Shown here piece after piece: positions 23,253-27,867 of a stretch of DNA of 27,867 bases (the first letter of the stretch is position 1; the number at the start of each line of letters is the position of its first letter). Both the position numbers and the translations under genes were made by a program. This stretch comes from Mesostigma viride (lineage: Eukaryota; Streptophyta; Mesostigmatophyceae; Mesostigmatales; Mesostigmataceae). The DNA lies in the NCBI GenBank assembly GCA_009746045.1, contig RPFO01000014.1:1-27867 (forward strand), in the 5' to 3' direction. The notes beneath the pieces were generated by a model that was not told the origin of the DNA, ran no database searches, and was given only the letters and a program-made list of their open reading frames with translations.

Positions 23253-25955
23253 ATGGTCTCGAACTTCAACCTGCATGACGACACGGTCGACCGACACGAC
23301 GTAACCGACAAGCCGACACGATTCGATTCCTCGTGGGAGATCTCCCACGGGAATAAAGGCGGACTCTCCCACGACAATCCGCACTCTCGCGCTCACACCA
23401 CCATGGAGGCTCCCGGTCCACCCACGGCCTCCAAGGCGATCAAGCTCTCGCGGAAGATGAAGTCTAAGAATTGGGACGCTCTTGACTACCCTCTCACGGC
23501 AGCTCTCGACATAATTCGACACGGTGACCAGTGGTGCGAGGCGTTGACGGAGTCCGACATCGTCAAGCCATACCTCGATTACGACCTGGGTTTCGACCAC
23601 GAGGAAGCGGACCCTGGAGTCACGATTGACGAGCTGCTTAACGACATCGCCGAGAATTTCAACATCGACGCGCGCAACATCGAGGTAGCCACGCGTGAGC
23701 CACGGTGGTGTGAGAAGAAGAACGCAAAAGGAGAAATTACGAAGCGGGTGTACAAATACTCGTTCCGTTTTTTCATCCAGAACAAGAAAGTCTTGGTGAA
23801 GGACATGGGCCGCCTGATGCAAGCGGGTCTCTTGCAAATGCCTGGATGGGACAAGGGGATTTACAAGACAAATCAGCTGCTGAACTGCATTCACAATCGC
23901 AAGGATCCAGCAATTGACGCTCATTGTCCTCTGCTCCTGCCAGTTGACGAACAGACGCCACTCGAGGCGTTTGTTGTGCAGGTCGTGAGCGACGACGCGC
24001 AATGGCTACCGGTTGACGACCTAACCGACGGTCTCGAGCCTCCAGCAAAAAAAGGAAAAAAGTCGAGCGGTGGCAAGCGTGACGTTGGACGCCCTTCGAC
24101 GAGGGCTTTCTCCACTAGCAGCGACGAAATCACGCACCTGGACAGTGACGACATCGCCAACGTCACTTCGCGCATCGTGGCCAGGTGGACCGAGCGTTAC
24201 CCGAATTTTGAAGACCACGCGCTGGATGCTGCGAGCCTTCACTACTCGAAGGACCGTGACAACTACGTCCTGCGCACGTTCAGCCACTTGTGCCTCGGAG
24301 CTGGCCGCGAGCACGGGAGCAACCACACTTACCTCGTCGTATCGCGTGACGGCATCGTTCAGAAATGCCACGACTCGGACTGCCGCGACTTCTCGAGCGA
24401 AGTTGTCGCTCTCGGCGACGAACTCAAGTCTCTGCTTTTCCCATCCGAGGACGCCACGACATCATACATTCTCGCGCACTTCGAGAATTCTCATCGCGGT
24501 GTAGCCGAGGCCTGTGTGGTGGGATTTGCTGGGACTTGGCGGTACAGCGGTGGGTCGTTGTGGAATTTCAGGGACCACAGGTGGCGCCAGCTGATGACTG
24601 ACGAACCTCTGCGGAACGCCATCGGAGATGCGGACAAGCTCAAGTTAAAGTACGAGGAGGTGGCACGCTATTTTTCTGAACGGCGTGACAAGGCCGAGCA
24701 TCTAGGTGACGACAAGAAGGCGGCGTACTTTGATGCCCTGGCAGATTCCGCTGCGAAGATCTCTCGCAACTTGCGTGACGGTCCTTACATCAACTACATC
24801 CGCAACGAGGTCAGGGCGATCATATACGCCGAGCCAACGGACTTCGTGGAGCGGCTAGACCGGAATCCATACCTCCTGTGCTTCACTAACGGGGTGCTGG
24901 AACTTACTACAATGACCCTGCGCCCTGGACGGCCCGACGACATGCTTTCCAAGCAGATGAGAATTCCCTACACGCCAGACGCCGACACTTGTGCTATGGA
25001 AGTGAAGTTGGAGGAAATTTTCCCAGACGAGGTGACCCGGGCCCACTTTAAGCGTTTCCTTGGCTCACTGATGGTGGGGGACAATCGTGACGAGCAAGGA
25101 TACTTTTGGAAGGGTTCAGGACGGAACGGGAAGGGCTTCCTGATGAAAGTAATCAGAGAGGCATACGGCGACAATGCGGACACCGTTCGTACTGCTTTCT
25201 ACACTTCGCAGGAGCGGGACAGTGATGTGGCGACGCCAGAAGTTTTGAGAATGCGCGGCATGCGCATCGGTTTGACGAACGAGCTCCAGCGCAACGTCCC
25301 TATTGTGGCATCAAAATTCAAGAACATCACAGGCAATGGCGTCTTGAAGGCACGCGCTCTCCACTCTAACGAGTACGTGCAATTTCCCACGTCATTCAAG
25401 CTTATTTTGGACACAAACAACGACGTGAAATTTGACGAGCACTGCGAGGGGTTGTGGGACCGCGCTGTCATGTACCCTTTCGTGAGCAAGTTTTGCACGC
25501 GGAAAGAGATGGCCGATGAACCTGATCGTCCGCACATGCATCTCGTGGACACCACACTGAACGAGCGTGCCAAGGAGTTTGCGTTAGGATTGATGGCGAT
25601 TTCGATTAGAGAGTGCGTAGTATACCTGGCAGCAACCAGCAAGGACGAGAGGTGGCCGCCTAGGTCGGAGGAGATGCGAGTCCTGAAGACGGACTCGAAG
25701 GTTTCGTCTGATGGTGTGGGTGCCTTTATCGAGGAGCTAAAGAAAAGCGGCGAGCTTGTCAAGTGCAGCGGAGAGGCAGTGCCTGTAAAGGTTCTTCTCG
25801 ACGAGTACATTGCTTCGACTGGTATGGATAGCTACAAGGCGAAATTATTTGGAGACGAGGCAAAGGCGGTTCTGGGCTGCAGGCTGACTCAGTACAAGTT
25901 GAGCGACGGTTCCAGGCCGAATTGTTTTATTGGATGGCGGTATTGCCCTTCGTAA
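23253..25955 (+). CDS. Primase-superfamily 3 helicase (AEP primase plus D5-like helicase), up to 900 aa
   Basis: This is the replication protein of the element. The N-terminal archaeo-eukaryotic primase domain has the metal-binding pair in YLDYDLGF (D109, D111), a YKYSFRFFIQ strand (168-176) and NQLLNCIHNRKD (207-218). A zinc-ribbon-like segment follows with C347, H358, C372 and C377 (QKCHDSDCRDFSS), as in UL52/D5-type primases. The helicase has Walker A GSGRNGKGF (621-629), Walker B-like MRIGLTNELQ (670-679) and motif C KLILDTNN (716-723) with the polar Asn of superfamily 3. There is no DNA polymerase domain. An ATG at 23403 (residue 51) lies in perfect context, CACCACCATGG, just before conserved sequence, so the true start may be there. 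The frame is intact. Confidence 0.9.
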   Translation: MVSNFNLHDDTVDRHDVTDKPTRFDSSWEISHGNKGGLSHDNPHSRAHTTMEAPGPPTASKAIKLSRKMKSKNWDALDYPLTAALDIIRHGDQWCEALTESDIVKPYLDYDLGFDHEEADPGVTIDELLNDIAENFNIDARNIEVATREPRWCEKKNAKGEITKRVYKYSFRFFIQNKKVLVKDMGRLMQAGLLQMPGWDKGIYKTNQLLNCIHNRKDPAIDAHCPLLLPVDEQTPLEAFVVQVVSDDAQWLPVDDLTDGLEPPAKKGKKSSGGKRDVGRPSTRAFSTSSDEITHLDSDDIANVTSRIVARWTERYPNFEDHALDAASLHYSKDRDNYVLRTFSHLCLGAGREHGSNHTYLVVSRDGIVQKCHDSDCRDFSSEVVALGDELKSLLFPSEDATTSYILAHFENSHRGVAEACVVGFAGTWRYSGGSLWNFRDHRWRQLMTDEPLRNAIGDADKLKLKYEEVARYFSERRDKAEHLGDDKKAAYFDALADSAAKISRNLRDGPYINYIRNEVRAIIYAEPTDFVERLDRNPYLLCFTNGVLELTTMTLRPGRPDDMLSKQMRIPYTPDADTCAMEVKLEEIFPDEVTRAHFKRFLGSLMVGDNRDEQGYFWKGSGRNGKGFLMKVIREAYGDNADTVRTAFYTSQERDSDVATPEVLRMRGMRIGLTNELQRNVPIVASKFKNITGNGVLKARALHSNEYVQFPTSFKLILDTNNDVKFDEHCEGLWDRAVMYPFVSKFCTRKEMADEPDRPHMHLVDTTLNERAKEFALGLMAISIRECVVYLAATSKDERWPPRSEEMRVLKTDSKVSSDGVGAFIEELKKSGELVKCSGEAVPVKVLLDEYIASTGMDSYKAKLFGDEAKAVLGCRLTQYKLSDGSRPNCFIGWRYCPS
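23331..23385. promoter_or_regulatory. Cluster of TCCCACG motifs with an 18-bp perfect palindrome
   Basis: CGTGGGAGATCTCCCACG (23332-23349) is a perfect palindrome of two inverted TCCCACG motifs. A third copy, TCTCCCACGAC, follows at about 23375-23385. All lie between the two candidate starts of the primase-helicase (23253 and 23403) and match motifs in both TIRs. An operator or origin bound by an element-encoded protein is inferred. Confidence 0.5.
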
Positions 25956-26903
25956 GTAATATTTTAATGAAACGATTTTTCACGTGTCAATCGTCCTTCC
26001 GCTTTCAGATGGACCCCGTCACTCTGCACACCCCGCCGCGCGGCCCTCGCCGGGTCCGCCAACTCCCACGCACTGCTCGACCCTCCAGCACCTTACTAAA
26101 TTTACTAAGCTAACTACAGGTTTTGGGTTTTGTCTGCGGGAAATTATGCAAGCGTGTGCATGCACTCTCACTCACATCGAATAAAACCTCCATTTCCAAC
26201 TGAAAATATCAATTTAGTAGTAAATATAGTTTCCCACGAGAAAACACAGCAAGCCCTCACAACCACACCACCACCTGGCAGTCCCGCCACTGCTTGGCAG
26301 TCCGCGCCCCTCCGCCGCACCCCCGCTGGCCGGCCCCCATGGCCTTTCCCGTGGGAGATGGATTTATTGGTCATTTTGCCGTGGGAAACTATGTTTTCAT
26401 AACCATTTGTCGTGGGAGACTATATTTACTAAGTTTTTTGGGGGTTCTTTTTTTGGGAAATTCAGGTGTGTTTTTGGTGGTGCACACCTGAATTAATTTC
26501 CTAGGAATAAAACCCAAAACCCATAGTAAACTTAGTAAACATAGTCTCCCACGGGAAATGACTTAGTCCCATATCCCACACGCCTCACCCTCTTATGGCA
26601 TGTCACACAACTTGACCTCATGGCAGGTGGCTTGAATTTCCTAGAAAAAAAACCCAAAACCCATAGTAAACTTAGTAAATTTAGTCACCCTGGGATGCCA
26701 GCATAAGAGTCTACCACCATGGTCACTATAAGGTCACTATAGCTACCCTGTACCACACAGCACCTGTAGCACCTTGACCTAATGGCAGCTGGCTTGAATT
26801 TCCTAGAAAAAAAACCAAAAAACCATAGTAAACTTAGTAAATTTAGTCACAGTGGGAGGGTGATAGCCAGGGTGGGGGGATGCCGTGGGTGTCTGGAGAC
26901 GGT

Positions 26904-26931
26904 GTTAGGGTTTAGGGTTTAGGGTTTAGGG
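26904..26931. repeat. Telomere-type repeat (TTTAGGG)n inside the right TIR
   Basis: Three perfect TTTAGGG units (26911-26931) are preceded by GTTAGGG. The G-rich strand again runs towards the outer end of the element. It is the mirror image of 540-608 with six fewer units. Confidence 0.95.
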
Positions 26932-27056
26932 TGATACCCCACCCCAGGCCGCGGTCACTATAGGGTCACTATAGGGGTGGCAGATGCCAGCATAAGGCTG
27001 GTGCCCTTCTGTGAGCCGCGATGACGGAATGATGACGGAATGATGATGGAAGCTAC

Positions 27057-27104
27057 TTAATTAATTAATTAATTAATTAATTAATTAATTAATTAAATTA
27101 ATTA
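27057..27104. repeat. TTAA microsatellite at the right element border
   Basis: A TTAA tract of about 45 bp with one interruption. A shorter one marks the left border (399-417), and a third at about 27743-27762 lies in the right flank. This hides any target-site duplication. Confidence 0.9.
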
Positions 27105-27241
27105 CGGACTACCTGAGGACTGCTTGACGCGTTGTCGCCGGCCGGGCAACAAGTTATGTAACTTAAGTACCAAACTCGCACCCCGTTGCGGCCATGCCAT
27201 TTTCTACTTCTTTTCGTACATGGCTAGTAATGAGGATTTAA

Positions 27242-27649
27242 TTGTACGCTGATTTGCCCTATGTTTCCCACATTATTAGGCACAGGCGCCTGGGCCTAGC
27301 CGGGCACCTGGCCCGCACAGATCAGGTAGATACATCAGATAGACTAGCTGGCACCAAGCCCGCCCAGCCTGGGCGATATGTCCTCACCTGGCGTGCCCCC
27401 GGCCGCGCGCGGCAGGGCCGCCACCCGTGGACTTTTCGTGATAGACTCGGCATGGACATGTGCTACGCTAGACGTGACGGGCTCACCCCCGGGCAGCCTC
27501 CTGGTTTGTCTGTAATATGGAGGCAGATGGTGCGCAAGGATAGATGGCAAGTAGTGATGAAGGAGACCACCCCCAAGCCTGTGGGGGCTCCGCGTGTGAC
27601 CAAGTATGGCATTCATAGCGATTCGGGCCGCGGTGCCCACACCCTGTAA
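27242..27649 (+). pseudogene. LINE ORF2 C-terminal fragment (right flank)
   Basis: An open frame of 135 codons without an ATG start reads LYADLPYVSHIIRHRRLGLA and GHLARTDQ, then GRHPWTFRDRLGMDM and MVRKDRWQVVM. This matches the region after the RT domain of many LINEs ('LP.IS..IR.RRL.LAGH..R', then 'GR...T..D.L..D', then 'M.DR..W'). Its 5' part is missing. It is host repeat DNA outside the virus. It points away from the element, opposite in strand to the left-flank LINE relic, and starts about where that relic ends in protein order. After it, to 27867, only the TTAA tract and unremarkable sequence are seen. Confidence 0.7.
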
Positions 27650-27867
27650 CTAGGACCTAGATGATAGCATATACCATCCATTCCATCCCATGTTCCCCTC
27701 CCACTGAGGACTTATGCTCACGTGACGCCTGGTCACGTGTCTATTAATTAATTAATTAATTCGTACATGGCTTAATGCAAACGTTGGGTTCATGCATCGA
27801 CGAGCATCGATGCTCATCGACGGTGCAATCCGATGGCGGATCGTAATAAGTTCCCCACGGCACAGAG

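Larger units (their letters stand above)
398..27104. mobile_element. Integrated polinton-like virus (PLV) provirus
   Basis: The element is defined by long TIRs and by its gene set: double jelly-roll-type major capsid protein, penton-like minor capsid protein, FtsK/HerA-type packaging ATPase, tyrosine recombinase, primase-superfamily 3 helicase and fibre-like proteins. This combination is characteristic of polinton-like viruses. No protein-primed DNA polymerase, cysteine protease or retroviral-type integrase is visible, which separates it from classical Mavericks. The gross length is about 26.7 kb, and about 18.5 kb remains once the nested block 8822..16968 is removed. Both ends lie in TTAA microsatellites, so no target-site duplication can be defined. 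Several capsid-side genes are frameshifted. Confidence 0.88.
26020..27104. repeat. Right terminal inverted repeat of the PLV
   Basis: Reverse complement of 398..1483 with scattered substitutions and small indels. Its hairpin near 26465-26493 has a longer loop than the left copy, its telomere array is shorter, and the terminal TTAA microsatellite is longer (27057-27104). The inner border CACTCTGCAC is 65 bp after the primase-helicase stop. A 90-codon open frame at 26130-26402 corresponds to a different-length frame in the left arm and is probably fortuitous. Confidence 0.93.

Noticed and set aside
23205-24002. Long minus-strand frame opposite the primase-helicase
   Set aside because: Antisense shadow of a well-supported gene, with no motif of its own.
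1-27867. tRNA, rRNA or riboswitch genes
   Set aside because: No cloverleaf-like sequence with conserved box elements, ribosomal RNA segment or known aptamer was noticed on either strand by eye; a covariance-model scan was not possible.

Overview
The window is eukaryotic nuclear DNA carrying an integrated polinton-like virus (PLV), at about 398..27104. It is bounded by terminal inverted repeats (TIRs) of about 1.09 kb at 398..1483 and 26020..27104. The telomere-type heptamer TTTAGGG, the GC-rich simple repeats and the LINE relics in both flanks fit a green alga or another protist with plant-type telomeres. The species cannot be named from the sequence.

Layout. Both flanks hold decayed LINE reverse-transcriptase C-terminal fragments facing outward. 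The left arm (1.6-8.8 kb) is the virion module, all on the minus strand: a hypothetical protein, a broken unknown gene, a broken fibre/spike gene (three Ig-like repeats plus a LamG-like domain), a 56-aa ORF, a broken major capsid protein gene, a small helical virion protein, a penton-like minor capsid protein, a 48-aa ORF, a C2H2 zinc-finger protein and a beta-rich protein. The right arm (16.9-26.0 kb) has a 1009-aa structural or fibre-like protein (minus), then on plus a coiled-coil/AT-hook protein, the packaging ATPase (one frameshift), an AT-hook protein, a tyrosine recombinase and a 900-aa primase/superfamily 3 helicase.

Between the arms, 8822..16968 looks foreign. It has long hexanucleotide arrays, a perfect 295-bp-arm palindrome, a cellular- or transposon-like gene with a Gly/Ala-rich N-terminus, a purine tract and a tandem repeat of about 170 bp. 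It sits exactly in the loop of what would be a 27-bp-stem hairpin and is flanked by 12-bp direct repeats. I infer a nested insertion. Without it the virus would be about 18.5 kb, a normal PLV size.

The genes suggest an integrating virus: recombinase for integration, primase-helicase for replication, ATPase plus capsid proteins for particles, fibre proteins for attachment. The replication/integration genes are open. The capsid side carries many one-base shifts, so this copy probably cannot make particles unaided, unless the shifts are assembly errors. The most unusual features are telomere repeats inside both TIRs in natural telomere polarity, a shared TCCCACG-type motif in the TIRs and around the primase-helicase start, and compact promoter-like boxes that contain the stop codon of the preceding gene.
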